Source: Chitinophagaceae bacterium (GTDB taxonomy: Bacteria; Bacteroidota; Bacteroidia; Chitinophagales; Chitinophagaceae). From it: DNA of 64,000 nt. This document shows positions 15,548 to 23,774 of this stretch, piece after piece. A model generated the notes under the pieces. The model saw only the letters and a program-made list of their open reading frames with translations, did no database searches and had not been told where the DNA came from. The position numbers were made by a program, and so were the translations under genes. The DNA lies in NCBI GenBank assembly GCA_019638615.1, contig JAHBTL010000023.1, forward strand, positions 45,764-109,763. The letters are read 5' to 3'. Within the stretch, counting starts at the first letter, position 1. Every line of letters starts with the position of its first letter.

Positions 15548-16405
15548 ATGGAAAAAGCGATTCTTCATATATTAAAAGGCAGGGAAAAAAAGATCACCGC
15601 TAATGAAACTGTGCTTCAGCCGCTTCCTCATCAGGATTTCCGTTTTGCCAATCCATTTATAGTAATACATCACGGCGTGCCACATGACATAAAGGCCGGC
15701 GGACAAGTACGCATTCATCCGCACCCGCACAGGGGCTTTGCTCCGGTTACTTTTCAACTCAGGGGCGAAGGATATCATAAAGACAGCATGGGACATAATA
15801 ATATAGTAAGAGCGGGTGACGTGCAGTGGATGTTTGCCGGAAAAGGATTGTTACACAGCGAAGGACCTTCACAGGATTTTTTAAATACAGGCGGCTCTTT
15901 TGAATTTATACAATTATGGATAAACGTACCGCAGGCCAATAAATGGGATGAGCCCTTTTACCAGTCTGCAAAAAAAACAGATCTGCCTGCTGTTTTGAAA
16001 CAGCCTGGCGTAAACCTTCGCCTGGCGAGCGGCATATATAAAGGGGCTACCGGACCCATGAAAAGCTATACCCCTGTTATTTCTATTATAGGCGAAATGG
16101 AAGAAGAAAAGGAGATACAACTCTATGCCACGCCAGGCTACTGGACGCTGCTGTATATAGCACACGGCAGTATTATCATAAACAATAAAGAGCAGGTTGC
16201 CAGGCACAATCTTGTAATTTTTGAAAAAGAAAATGACAACATCGCGTTAAAAGCCGTAACCGATACACAACTGCTTTTTCTTTCTGCAGAACCTATTGAT
16301 GAGCCCGTAGCAGCTAAGGATAATTATGTAATGAATACCTCCGTGGAAATTCAACAGGCTATGGAAGATTATGCGAACGGCTTATTCGGAATACTCGAAT
16401 CTTAA
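15548..16405 (+). CDS. pirin-family protein (first of two)
   Basis: Pirins are bicupin proteins with a single metal in the N-terminal cupin; some are quercetin dioxygenases or redox sensors. This 285-residue protein has the N-terminal motif HPHPHRGFAPVTFQLRGEGY at about residues 58-77 and the later GDVQWMFAGKGLLHSE, which carry the metal-binding His and Glu residues. The C-terminal cupin includes EPIDEPVAAKDNYVMNT. It is cytoplasmic. The gene is followed after 10 bases by a frameshifted GNAT gene and then by a second pirin of about the same length but different sequence. Confidence 0.92.
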   Translation: MEKAILHILKGREKKITANETVLQPLPHQDFRFANPFIVIHHGVPHDIKAGGQVRIHPHPHRGFAPVTFQLRGEGYHKDSMGHNNIVRAGDVQWMFAGKGLLHSEGPSQDFLNTGGSFEFIQLWINVPQANKWDEPFYQSAKKTDLPAVLKQPGVNLRLASGIYKGATGPMKSYTPVISIIGEMEEEKEIQLYATPGYWTLLYIAHGSIIINNKEQVARHNLVIFEKENDNIALKAVTDTQLLFLSAEPIDEPVAAKDNYVMNTSVEIQQAMEDYANGLFGILES

Positions 16406-16415
16406 AACAAAGTAT

Positions 16416-16699
16416 ATGGAACATATCATTGTTAATAACGAAAAAGAAAACCGGTTTGAGCTTATTTCAGCAGCAGGAAAGGCATTGGTGGCGTATAAGC
16501 TTTTTGATGGCGGGATTGCTTTTTACACACAGAAGTTCCTGTTTCCATGGAAGGAAAGGGTATTGGATCAGCGCTGGCGAAGCATGTACTGGAATACGCA
16601 AAAGCCAAACAGCTCAAAATAATTGTCTATTGCCCGTTTATTCAAATGTATATGCGAAGGCACCCTGAGTACAACGAACTGCTGGCATCTGTAAGATAA
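16416..16699 (+). pseudogene. GNAT acetyltransferase gene with a 1-base frameshift
   Basis: The first frame reads MEHIIVNNEKENRFELISAA through KLFDGGIAF, the start of a small YjdJ-like GNAT acyltransferase. The second frame resumes with LHTEVPVSMEGKGIGSAL, the acetyl-CoA binding core, and ends HPEYNELLASVR. They are joined by a run of five T at 16520-16524; adding one T would restore GIAFLHTEVP and a single protein of about 94 residues. So one base was lost in a homopolymer, either a real mutation or a sequencing error. It lies 10 bases after the first pirin gene and was probably in its operon. Confidence 0.85.
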
Positions 16700-16791
16700 A
16701 CGTCCCTCTTCCCCGACGGGGCTGAACCATTTGTACCCTATCTGCAAAATCGTTCTTATCTCACATCAATAACAGCGGGTAGACAATGATC

Positions 16792-16799
16792 TAATTTTG
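16792..16799 (+). promoter_or_regulatory. -7 promoter box of the second pirin gene
   Basis: TAATTTTG matches TAnnTTTG exactly, 34 bases before the ATG at 16834. Confidence 0.5.
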
Positions 16800-16833
16800 C
16801 ACTTATCCATCCAGATCATAAAAAATAAAAGAT

Positions 16834-17712
16834 ATGAGCACTAAACAGGTACAACAGGTATTAGCCCCTCCTGCCCCGCACATGGTAGGCGATGGATTCC
16901 GGGTGCATAATTTTTTTCCGGGTGGCTATAATATGGATAAAAAAAGAATGAGCCCTTTTTTCTTACTGGACTATAATTCAAAAATTGATTTTCCCGCCAG
17001 GAAAGAACCAAGAGGCGTAGGCGTACATCCGCACCGCGGCTTTGAAACGGTTACTATCGCTTATCATGGAAAAGTAGCGCACCACGATAGTGCGGGTAAC
17101 AGCGGCGTAATTGGCGAAGGCGATGTGCAATGGATGACTGCCGCTTCGGGCGTGCTTCACAAAGAATATCATGAAGCGGAATACAGTCAAAAAGGCGGAC
17201 CATTCCAAATGGTGCAGTTATGGGTAAACCTGCCGGCCCAATACAAAATGAGCAACCCCAAATACCAGTCTATTACCAAAGATATCATTCCCGCTTACGC
17301 GCTGCCCAACGAAGCAGGAAAAATTGAAGTAATAGCAGGAAATTATAAGGGAACACAAGGGCCTGCTTATACCTTTACCCCTATTGAAATGTATAATGCG
17401 AAGCTGAAGAAAGGAGGAGTTGCCGAATTCAATTTCCGGCAAAGCTTTAATACAGGCATGCTTGTAGTAGAAGGCAAAGTAAAAGTAAATTCCACTACGG
17501 AAGCTCCGGCAGATCATTTCATACTGTTCCAAAACGAAGGAGAACAAATAACAATAGAAGCGGAAGAAGACAGCGTGCTGCTGGTATTAAGCGGAGAGGC
17601 GATCAATGAACCCATTGCGGCTTACGGCCCGTTTTTAATGAATACGTACGATGAGGTGCAACAGGCTTACAGCGATTTCAATCACGGTAAATTCGGGTAC
17701 CTGGAAGAATAG
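16834..17712 (+). CDS. pirin-family protein (second of two)
   Basis: This 292-residue bicupin has the N-terminal metal-binding motif VHPHRGFETVTIAYHGK (residues about 69-85) and VQWMTAASGVLHKE. The C-terminal cupin ends NEPIAAYGPFLMNT and EVQQAYSDFNHGKFGYLEE, the usual pirin ending. It differs clearly from the first pirin, so the pair is not a recent duplication. It has its own -7 box and a long hairpin terminator, making it a separate transcription unit. Enzymatic activity (quercetinase-like) or a regulatory role cannot be decided from sequence. Confidence 0.93.
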   Translation: MSTKQVQQVLAPPAPHMVGDGFRVHNFFPGGYNMDKKRMSPFFLLDYNSKIDFPARKEPRGVGVHPHRGFETVTIAYHGKVAHHDSAGNSGVIGEGDVQWMTAASGVLHKEYHEAEYSQKGGPFQMVQLWVNLPAQYKMSNPKYQSITKDIIPAYALPNEAGKIEVIAGNYKGTQGPAYTFTPIEMYNAKLKKGGVAEFNFRQSFNTGMLVVEGKVKVNSTTEAPADHFILFQNEGEQITIEAEEDSVLLVLSGEAINEPIAAYGPFLMNTYDEVQQAYSDFNHGKFGYLEE

Positions 17713-17714
17713 AA

Positions 17715-17756
17715 ATACCATAGCGGCAGAATATTCACATTCTGTCGCTATGGTAT
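17715..17756 (+). terminator. terminator of the second pirin gene
   Basis: An 18-bp stem with one G-T pair, ATACCATAGCGGCAGAAT against ATTCTGTCGCTATGGTAT, has a 6-base loop and starts 3 bases after the stop. The T tract is weak. Confidence 0.6.
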
Positions 17757-17841
17757 AATGCCCGCGCTGTCTTATTAAGTCCTGAACAGGAGGCTGCAAT
17801 TTCAGTTCCACCATAACAATGGACTGGTGTTGCATTACCTG

Positions 17842-19140
17842 TCATCCCTCATAACTTCTCAGCAATCTTTTGTAATAAACAGAACGCATGGAAATTACAG
17901 TTACGATCAGCCCTGCTATTCCTGTAATTGTAAAAAGCAATGCAAGTCCCCGGTCTTTACCGGTGCCAAACCAGTGGCCAAGCAAGTCCGCACCCGAGCC
18001 GGTAGTCATAAACGGTATGAAAATAAATTGTGCAATGGGGCCTATAACAAAGGCTGTAACAGGTGAAGCTGCCTGTTCAATGCTTTGAGCAAATCCAAAA
18101 ACCCTTCCCTGTCTTTCGGGCGGAATGAGCTTCTGTATAATAGTTTGCTCTGCTGCTTCCACTACGGGTATAAGGCACAGGTATATAAACAACCCTGTGG
18201 TCAATAAAACAATAGAAGGTTGAATGGTAAAGAATATACATACCGTCCACATAACAAGATTGCAGACAAATAAAGTGCGCAAGGGTTGCCTGCCTAATCC
18301 TTTCCTCGCTACTATCAATCCGCCAATGATAAAGCCTGTACTTAAAAAGCCCCATAAAACACCCCATACCTGCACAGAAACCAGTGAGAGCCCGTAAGCA
18401 TCCATCAGTGACATAAATACGCCTCCCAAAAAATTATTGAACGTGTTGAAAAAAATGAGAGCAAACAATCCCGAAATGGCTCCTACCGCCTTTATTGTCC
18501 CCCGTATATCAATTGTAGTATGTTCAGAACCGGCGCCGGCATGAACGATCGGGGTTTCTTTTACCTGCAGGCTCCACAGGTGAATAAAAACAATAAGGGT
18601 GAGAACAATAGCCAGAACGATTGCCCACCACATGCCCAAAAAGCCTATCCCCAATCCACTAAAAATGGATGCCACGAGAAATGAGACTCCATTGGCAGTG
18701 CCCACCATCCCGTTTGCCTTATCGCGGGATCCTTCGGGAATAATGAATGTAACAATTGTAGACAACGCTATACTGCGCATATTACCCGCTATAGCGCCAA
18801 GCAATGCCAGTAAAATAAAAGCCCACAATGCAGGACTGGCAGGATCAGAAAATGTTGCTTCGGGAACCAGCAGGTATAGCCAGCCTGCTGCAACATACAA
18901 CACCAAAGAAAGTATGCTGGATATCATCATTGCTTTTTTCTTACGGTAACGGTCTACCACCGAACCGAGGAAAAAACCGGATAACGCTATCGTTGCCAGG
19001 TAAATGCCTGCCATGATCGAAGTAACCATTACCGATTGGGTTTCAAGATAAGCCCAAAAAGTAACCGCGAACCAAACAAAATTATTGATAAGCGCGGCAG
19101 TAAGTGAGTTGACTAATACAGAATAGAATATCCTTGGCAT
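17842..19140 (-). CDS. MFS transporter, drug-exporter type
   Basis: This 432-residue membrane protein has about twelve hydrophobic segments. The loop after helix 2 reads GSVVDRYRKKKAMM, the MFS signature region, and the C-terminal half repeats the pattern. The sequence resembles the MFS_3/EntS-like group of drug or siderophore exporters (LPPERQGRVFGFAQSIEQAASPV-like cytoplasmic motif near residue 345). Substrate cannot be predicted. It lies 46 bases downstream of a small 69-residue gene on the same strand and may share its transcript. Confidence 0.9.
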   Translation of the reverse strand: MPRIFYSVLVNSLTAALINNFVWFAVTFWAYLETQSVMVTSIMAGIYLATIALSGFFLGSVVDRYRKKKAMMISSILSLVLYVAAGWLYLLVPEATFSDPASPALWAFILLALLGAIAGNMRSIALSTIVTFIIPEGSRDKANGMVGTANGVSFLVASIFSGLGIGFLGMWWAIVLAIVLTLIVFIHLWSLQVKETPIVHAGAGSEHTTIDIRGTIKAVGAISGLFALIFFNTFNNFLGGVFMSLMDAYGLSLVSVQVWGVLWGFLSTGFIIGGLIVARKGLGRQPLRTLFVCNLVMWTVCIFFTIQPSIVLLTTGLFIYLCLIPVVEAAEQTIIQKLIPPERQGRVFGFAQSIEQAASPVTAFVIGPIAQFIFIPFMTTGSGADLLGHWFGTGKDRGLALLFTITGIAGLIVTVISMRSVYYKRLLRSYEG

Positions 19141-19186
19141 ATATAACAGCCGTTCATTTTATAAAAAACTTCCAGCACCGGAAACA

Positions 19187-19396
19187 TCAATCCAGCACAT
19201 CACACCAGAAGCCATTTTGATGTACCAGGCTCATGACTTCCCCAACAGGTACATGGCCCGCTTCTACACGCAATATTTTATCACAGTCGTGCAGGTCAAA
19301 ATTTATCTTACTTTCAGGAAAATGGAACGTTAGCAGCGCTATAATTTCCTGCGCTTCTGTTTTTTCCTGTACATTGGTTTTAAATATTTCTACCAT
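19187..19396 (-). CDS. 69-residue protein, ferredoxin-like fold suspected
   Basis: The frame begins MVEIFKTNVQEKTEAQEII and ends NGFWCDVLD. The pattern of strand, helix, strand (SKINFDLHDCDKILRVEAG) recalls small beta-alpha-beta domains such as HMA-like proteins, but the CxxC metal motif is absent; two single cysteines are present. It has no signal peptide. Position immediately upstream of the MFS gene suggests co-transcription. The function is unknown; the composition and conservation-like pattern support a real gene. Confidence 0.65.
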   Translation of the reverse strand: MVEIFKTNVQEKTEAQEIIALLTFHFPESKINFDLHDCDKILRVEAGHVPVGEVMSLVHQNGFWCDVLD

Positions 19397-19499
19397 GTCT
19401 TACCATTATTTTGGATGATCCAAAAGGCAAAGACAAAATATATCCTCTATCCGTGTTACGCGAATAAAAAATTATTTCAGCAAATTGCCGGATATGATA

Positions 19500-20039
19500 T
19501 CAGGGGGCTTCGCAAAGCGATTTTAATTTCGCAAGCCCTTTATCAAATTCCTTGCCCATCATCTCATCCATATCAATGAACAGCAGCATACAGTTCATGG
19601 GATAAGTATACTTGCTGTCAAAACCCCAGGTGGCTTTTGTTGCGTTTCCCTCGTTAGCCAGTATAATAAAAGCATCGGCATCTCCTTCAAAGGGTTCAAT
19701 AAAATGGAGGTGCGTATCTATTCTTCCCGGCTTGTCAACTTTTGTAATGGTTTGCGTACCGCTGCCTACTTCCTTATTGCCCTTCCATTTATATACTGCA
19801 TTTACAGCGCCATCCTGCCCATCTATCGAAGTTTCAGCATTAGGGTCCGCTTCCAGCCACGGGCTCCATTTTTGCATAGCGGCAAGCGTACTTACCTGCT
19901 CCCACACTTTTTCCATGGGAGCGTTAATGGTGACGCTTTTTTCAAGATGATATTCTTTTTTTACAAACAACCCTGCAATGAGTATAAATACAATAATAAC
20001 CAGCAGTACGATGCCAACGATTTTCAATGCTTTTTTCAT
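19500..20039 (-). CDS. SRPBCC (START/polyketide cyclase-like) membrane-anchored protein
   Basis: This 179-residue protein starts with a transmembrane helix (IVGIVLLVIIVFILIAGLFV, residues about 6-25). A SRPBCC domain follows, beginning YHLEKSVTINAPMEKVWEQVS and including MQKWSPWLEADPN and the C-terminal helix. SRPBCC domains form a deep pocket for hydrophobic ligands. No catalytic residues are evident, so it may bind a lipid-like ligand at the membrane. It appears to be a single gene; a weak TAATTTTG box lies about 22 bases upstream. Confidence 0.88.
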   Translation of the reverse strand: MKKALKIVGIVLLVIIVFILIAGLFVKKEYHLEKSVTINAPMEKVWEQVSTLAAMQKWSPWLEADPNAETSIDGQDGAVNAVYKWKGNKEVGSGTQTITKVDKPGRIDTHLHFIEPFEGDADAFIILANEGNATKATWGFDSKYTYPMNCMLLFIDMDEMMGKEFDKGLAKLKSLCEAP

Positions 20040-20061
20040 AAAAAATTATTACGGTGGTATT

Positions 20062-20069
20062 CAAAATTA
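20062..20069 (-). promoter_or_regulatory. -7-like box before the SRPBCC gene
   Basis: On the minus strand TAATTTTG matches TAnnTTTG and ends 23 bases before the ATG at 20039. No -33 box is seen. Confidence 0.35.
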
Positions 20070-20228
20070 TATGAAATGCTTTCGCTATAAAATAGCGAGA
20101 TATTATTTTATCAAATCTACAAACACAAACCCTTAACAAAGGGGGGCAAATACGGCAATCTAAAGGGTTGATCCCGACTGGCTATAACAAGAGCTTAATC
20201 AATGTCGTTTCCTTAAATACTTTTTGTG

Positions 20229-20400
20229 CCGTAGCGGCGACCAACTTTTGTGCGGAAAGGGTAGCACCTATGGTGCAGAAAATCTTTTCATTAATTATTT
20301 CTACCAACCGGTAGCCTCTAAGAGGCATACTGACAGCTTAGGTTTTGCAGCATAGGTCCAGCCTATTTTCAACCTTTGGCCGGCTCTACAAGGGTAACCT
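20229..20400. repeat. two-hairpin intergenic repeat, copy 2, with a partial third unit
   Basis: GGGTAGCACCTATGGTGCAG and, about 45 bases on, GGTAGCCTCTAAGAGGCAT repeat the organisation at 7665-7770, including TTTTGTGCGGAA before and ACCAACCGG between. A decayed unit, GGGTAACCTCTGTAAGGCAT, lies at 20391-20411. The stem of the second hairpin is kept while its loop differs between copies. No gene is seen between 20040 and 20439. Confidence 0.7.
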
Positions 20401-20410
20401 CTGTAAGGCA

Positions 20411-20418
20411 TATCTTTG
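20411..20418 (+). promoter_or_regulatory. -7 promoter box of the aldo/keto reductase gene
   Basis: TATCTTTG matches TAnnTTTG exactly, 21 bases before the ATG at 20440. It overlaps the tail of the hairpin repeat, so the repeat may supply the promoter. Confidence 0.55.
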
Positions 20419-20439
20419 TTCCTGCAAATAACAATCATT

Positions 20440-21462
20440 ATGAAATACAATTTATTAGGGAACACCGGGGTGAAAGTATCTGAGCTGTGTTTAGGTACTA
20501 TGACCTTTGGCGGCAGGGGCTACTGGACTGCCATAGGAACACTGGAACAACAACCGGTAGATGACCTTGTTCGCAGGTCGGTAGAAGCAGGCATTAATTT
20601 TATTGATACAGCCAATGTATACTCCGAAGGACTATCGGAAGAGATGACCGGAAAAGCGATACGAAACCTGGGCTTAAAAAGAGACGACCTGGTAATTGCA
20701 ACCAAAGTGCGTGGCAAAATGGGCGACCTGCCTAACAGCATTGGCTTAAGCCGCAAGCATATTCTGCAGGAAGCAGATGCCAGTTTAAAGCGGCTGAATA
20801 TGGATTATATTGATCTGTACCAGATCCATGGATATGATGAACTTACCCCTCTTGAAGAAACGATGGATGCGCTGGATATCCTGGTAAAAAGCGGTAAAGT
20901 ACGATACATTGGCTGCAGCAACCTGTGTGCCTGGCATATTATGAAGGCATTGAGCTATTCGCATTACAACAGGCTGGCCAGGTTTGTTTCGTTGCAGGCT
21001 TACTATACATTGGCCGGGCGCGACCTCGAACGTGAGCTCATTCCTTTATTGAAAGATCAGCAACTGGGACTACTGGTATGGAGCCCCCTGGCAGGCGGAC
21101 TGCTGAGTGGTAAATACAAACGGTCAGGGGAAGCAGAGCAGGGTTCCCGGCGTACCAGTTTTGATTTTCCGCCGGTAAACAGGGAAAGAGCATTCGACAT
21201 CATTGATGTGCTGGAAATAATGGCAAAAGAAAAGCAGGTATCGGTAGCTCAATTGGCATTGGCGTGGCTGTTGCATCAAAAAACGGTAACCAGTGTAATT
21301 ATAGGCGCCAATAAACCCGAACAACTGGAAGACAATATCAAATCCACACAGGTAACTTTTACCAATGGTGAGTTAAAGCAACTGGATGAGATAAGCAAGC
21401 TGCCTTCGGAATATCCGGGGTGGATGCTGGAACGGCAGGGAGCGGACAGGAAGAAAATATAA
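20440..21462 (+). CDS. aldo/keto reductase
   Basis: This 340-residue cytoplasmic NAD(P)H-dependent oxidoreductase has the AKR signatures: FIDTANVYSEGLSEEMTGKAI (catalytic Asp and Tyr), VIATKVRGKMG (Lys), DLYQIHGYD (His) and the C-terminal VIIGANKPEQLEDNI cofactor region. It is closest to the YajO/general-stress AKR group by length and WSPLAGGLLSGKY. The substrate is unknown. The ATG at 20440 is chosen because the promoter box at 20411-20418 overlaps a longer in-frame start. It is probably a single-gene unit. Confidence 0.92.
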   Translation: MKYNLLGNTGVKVSELCLGTMTFGGRGYWTAIGTLEQQPVDDLVRRSVEAGINFIDTANVYSEGLSEEMTGKAIRNLGLKRDDLVIATKVRGKMGDLPNSIGLSRKHILQEADASLKRLNMDYIDLYQIHGYDELTPLEETMDALDILVKSGKVRYIGCSNLCAWHIMKALSYSHYNRLARFVSLQAYYTLAGRDLERELIPLLKDQQLGLLVWSPLAGGLLSGKYKRSGEAEQGSRRTSFDFPPVNRERAFDIIDVLEIMAKEKQVSVAQLALAWLLHQKTVTSVIIGANKPEQLEDNIKSTQVTFTNGELKQLDEISKLPSEYPGWMLERQGADRKKI

Positions 21463-21465
21463 TGT

Positions 21466-21745
21466 TTGATTTCTGGTTTGTTGATTTCTGATTTGAGGTG
21501 TTTGGTGTTTATGGTTTGTGGTCTATAGTTTATCGTCAACTATCAATTGTTTTTTTCTTGTCATTCTGAGCGAGCAAATAACTGTTGGATAATAATAAAT
21601 CATTTTCGTGAGCGAAGAATCTAATGGGTGGCTGTGTGCAGTGGGTTGTCGGCTATGAGATTGCATTGTGATTTCTGATTTAAGATTTCTGATATTGAAT
21701 TACCATAAACTATAAACAACAAACGACAAACTGTGCAATTGTTTT
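21466..21745. repeat. intergenic word-mosaic repeat
   Basis: The 280-base gap contains TTGATTTCTGGTTTGTTGATT, GTTTATGGTTTGTGG, CATAAACTATAAACAACAAAC, ATCAACTATCAATTG-like words and GGCTGTGTGCAGTGGGTTG. They are the same kinds of words as at other mosaic sites, here mostly in the opposite orientation at the left end. A possible fragment GTCATTCTGAGCGAGC is also common intergenic repeat text in Bacteroidota. No gene is visible. Confidence 0.55.
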
Positions 21746-21752
21746 ATGTTTT

Positions 21753-22916
21753 TTAATTGCCGATACTTAACGCTGTCGCAGGGTTGGGATGTTTCTCCCT
21801 TGCCGTGGAGGCTGACAGGTGCAGCGCCGGTGCAGCCTGCCTTTTTTCATGCTTCCTGTCTGTCATGATCTTTTCGAACGCTTCTTCTATCCGGGCATAT
21901 TTAAAATGGAAACCCTGTTCCAGTAATTTTGCGGGAATTACCCATCGGCTTTTTAAAATAAGCTCCGGTTCAGTGCCGATCATTACGGCGCCTATTTCCA
22001 GCATCCACTTATATGCAGGAAGCCCTCCCCAGAAGCCCATCGCTTTTCTCAACGCCTTCATAAAAATGGTATTGGTAACAGGCGCCGGAGCAGCGGCATT
22101 CAATGTACCGCTCACTTCCTTATTCACCTCCAGCCATTCTGCTATACGGCACAAGTCTTCTACATGGATCCAGCTATACAGCTGCCTTCCGTTTCCCTGT
22201 CTGCCGCCCAGCCCTGCTTTTACGAGGTTCATATAAGGCACCATCACACCTCCGTCTCCCAGGGTAACAGCAGTGCGCAGGCATATTTTTCTTGTACGTG
22301 CAGTCTCTATCTGTTCAAAACAGGCTTCCCATTCCCTGCATACACGAACAGAAAAATCTTTTTTGATCTTCGCTTTCCGGTCAACAAACAGCGGGGGTAT
22401 CAGCCAACCCACCCATTTGTAAATAAAAGATTTTATATCCTCCCCGGAAGAAGCAGGCATATTCATAGCTTTCAATTCACTGATCTCCCCGGCATATTCA
22501 TCCTGGGCATGATCCAGCGCGTTGCGGTAGATAGTAGCCGAAGCGATGTTGATCCATAAGGCGGGCGGGTGGATCGCTTTCTTCACCGCTTCGGCCAATA
22601 CGCGGGTAGCATCCAGCCGGCTGGTAAAGATCTCTTTCATATTACGGTAACTGTACCGGCAGTTCACAGATTTGCCAGCCAGATTGATCAACAGGTCGGC
22701 ACCCTCCAGTTCTTTTGCCCATTCGCCGCAGGTTTTCCCGTCCCATTTAACATATTTCACAGCAGCCATTTTTTCCGACCTTCCATAACTATTATTGCCT
22801 GCTTTTTCTCTTTTCCGGGTTAACACCACCACTTCATTATCTTCACACCAATACCGGCTCATATAGCTTCCTATAAAACCACTTCCGCCCGCCAGCACGA
22901 TCTTTTTTTGTTTCAT
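21753..22916 (-). CDS. TIGR01777-type epimerase (SDR39U1-like, DUF1731)
   Basis: This 387-residue protein opens with a Rossmann motif GGSGFIGSYMSRYW. It continues with DLLINLAGKSVNCRY and the SDR39U-type NIASATIYRNA segment, then a C-terminal DUF1731 domain (PAYKWMLEIGAVMIGTEPELILKSRWVIP, given in parts). It probably uses NAD(P) on a nucleotide-sugar-like or unknown substrate. A long internal insertion (about residues 150-205) and a C-terminal tail of about 35 residues are unusual. It lies 93 bases downstream of the MarR/GbsR regulator on the same strand and is likely in its regulon. Confidence 0.85.
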   Translation of the reverse strand: MKQKKIVLAGGSGFIGSYMSRYWCEDNEVVVLTRKREKAGNNSYGRSEKMAAVKYVKWDGKTCGEWAKELEGADLLINLAGKSVNCRYSYRNMKEIFTSRLDATRVLAEAVKKAIHPPALWINIASATIYRNALDHAQDEYAGEISELKAMNMPASSGEDIKSFIYKWVGWLIPPLFVDRKAKIKKDFSVRVCREWEACFEQIETARTRKICLRTAVTLGDGGVMVPYMNLVKAGLGGRQGNGRQLYSWIHVEDLCRIAEWLEVNKEVSGTLNAAAPAPVTNTIFMKALRKAMGFWGGLPAYKWMLEIGAVMIGTEPELILKSRWVIPAKLLEQGFHFKYARIEEAFEKIMTDRKHEKRQAAPALHLSASTAREKHPNPATALSIGN

Positions 22917-23009
22917 AATTTTAATTTTGAATTTTCAGAAAAATTTGAAAATATTACTCTTAATAAAAGCCGGATATCCGGCTGCATTTGCTTTTCACAT
23001 TAAGCTGTA

Positions 23010-23516
23010 CTATTTAAAGATCTTCATCAGGCTGCTGATAAACCAGCTTTCATCCGCTTTGATCAGGGTATCGAGCGTTTTTTCTGCCTGCCCTCCTACC
23101 CTTCTTATATTGGCGATGGCATCTGTAAAAGTTTTTACTTCCTTGTCACGCTTATCGCCCTCTACATTTTCCAGTTCATCCAGCAGCTTCAGCATAGGAT
23201 CCAGCTCGCGCTTTTTTCTTTCTTTCACAATTTGCCGCACCACTTTCCATATATCCTTTTCAGCGGTGAAATATTCTTTCCGCTCGCCCGCCACAATCAC
23301 CCTGTTCACCAGGGCCCAGTCTATCAGCTCGCGAATATTCATGTTGGCATTGCCCCGGCTGATGCTCAGCTGCTCCATAATATCATCCGCGCTTAAAGGA
23401 TCAGGACTTATCAGTAACAATGCATGTATCTGTGCCATGGTACGGTTAATTCCCCACTGGGTTCCGAATGCCCCCCACGATGCTACAAATTGCTGTTTTG
23501 CTTCTGCTAACTTCAT
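23010..23516 (-). CDS. GbsR/MarR-family transcriptional regulator
   Basis: This 168-residue regulator starts MKLAEAKQQFVASWGAFG. The winged helix-turn-helix spans residues about 30-90, with LSADDIMEQLSISRGNANMN as the recognition part, and a helical C-terminal dimerisation region follows. The match is to the GbsR subgroup. The start at 23516 is chosen because the -7 box overlaps the longer in-frame ATG at 23537. A perfect 17-bp inverted repeat covers the -33 region, strongly suggesting autoregulation. The SDR gene downstream on the same strand is probably controlled together with it. Confidence 0.9.
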   Translation of the reverse strand: MKLAEAKQQFVASWGAFGTQWGINRTMAQIHALLLISPDPLSADDIMEQLSISRGNANMNIRELIDWALVNRVIVAGERKEYFTAEKDIWKVVRQIVKERKKRELDPMLKLLDELENVEGDKRDKEVKTFTDAIANIRRVGGQAEKTLDTLIKADESWFISSLMKIFK

Positions 23517-23534
23517 TGACAGAGATTGTTGATG

Positions 23535-23585
23535 CAAATATACTCATTATTTCTAAATTTTCAATAGTTATTGAAAATTTAGAAA
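23535..23585 (-). promoter_or_regulatory. promoter and 36-bp operator of the GbsR-type regulator
   Basis: On the minus strand a TTG, 19-base spacer and TATATTTG (23535-23542) form the promoter. A perfect inverted repeat, TTTCTAAATTTTCAATA at 23550-23566 and its complement at 23569-23585, with a 2-base centre, overlaps the -33 element. A dimeric winged-HTH protein bound there would block RNA polymerase. Confidence 0.8.
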
Positions 23586-23774
23586 CCCATATACTGTATC
23601 CCCTGTTGTTATTTTCTTTGAGAATTCTGCTCTCCAGCCTTATTCTATAGGGATCTATGCACAAAGGATACTTTTTAAAAGATTTCTGCGTTCCTTTACA
23701 AGAAATTGTCTTTTGCTTTTATATATTTCATGATAATATTAAACCATTACCGTTTTGATATAACCCTACACCTC

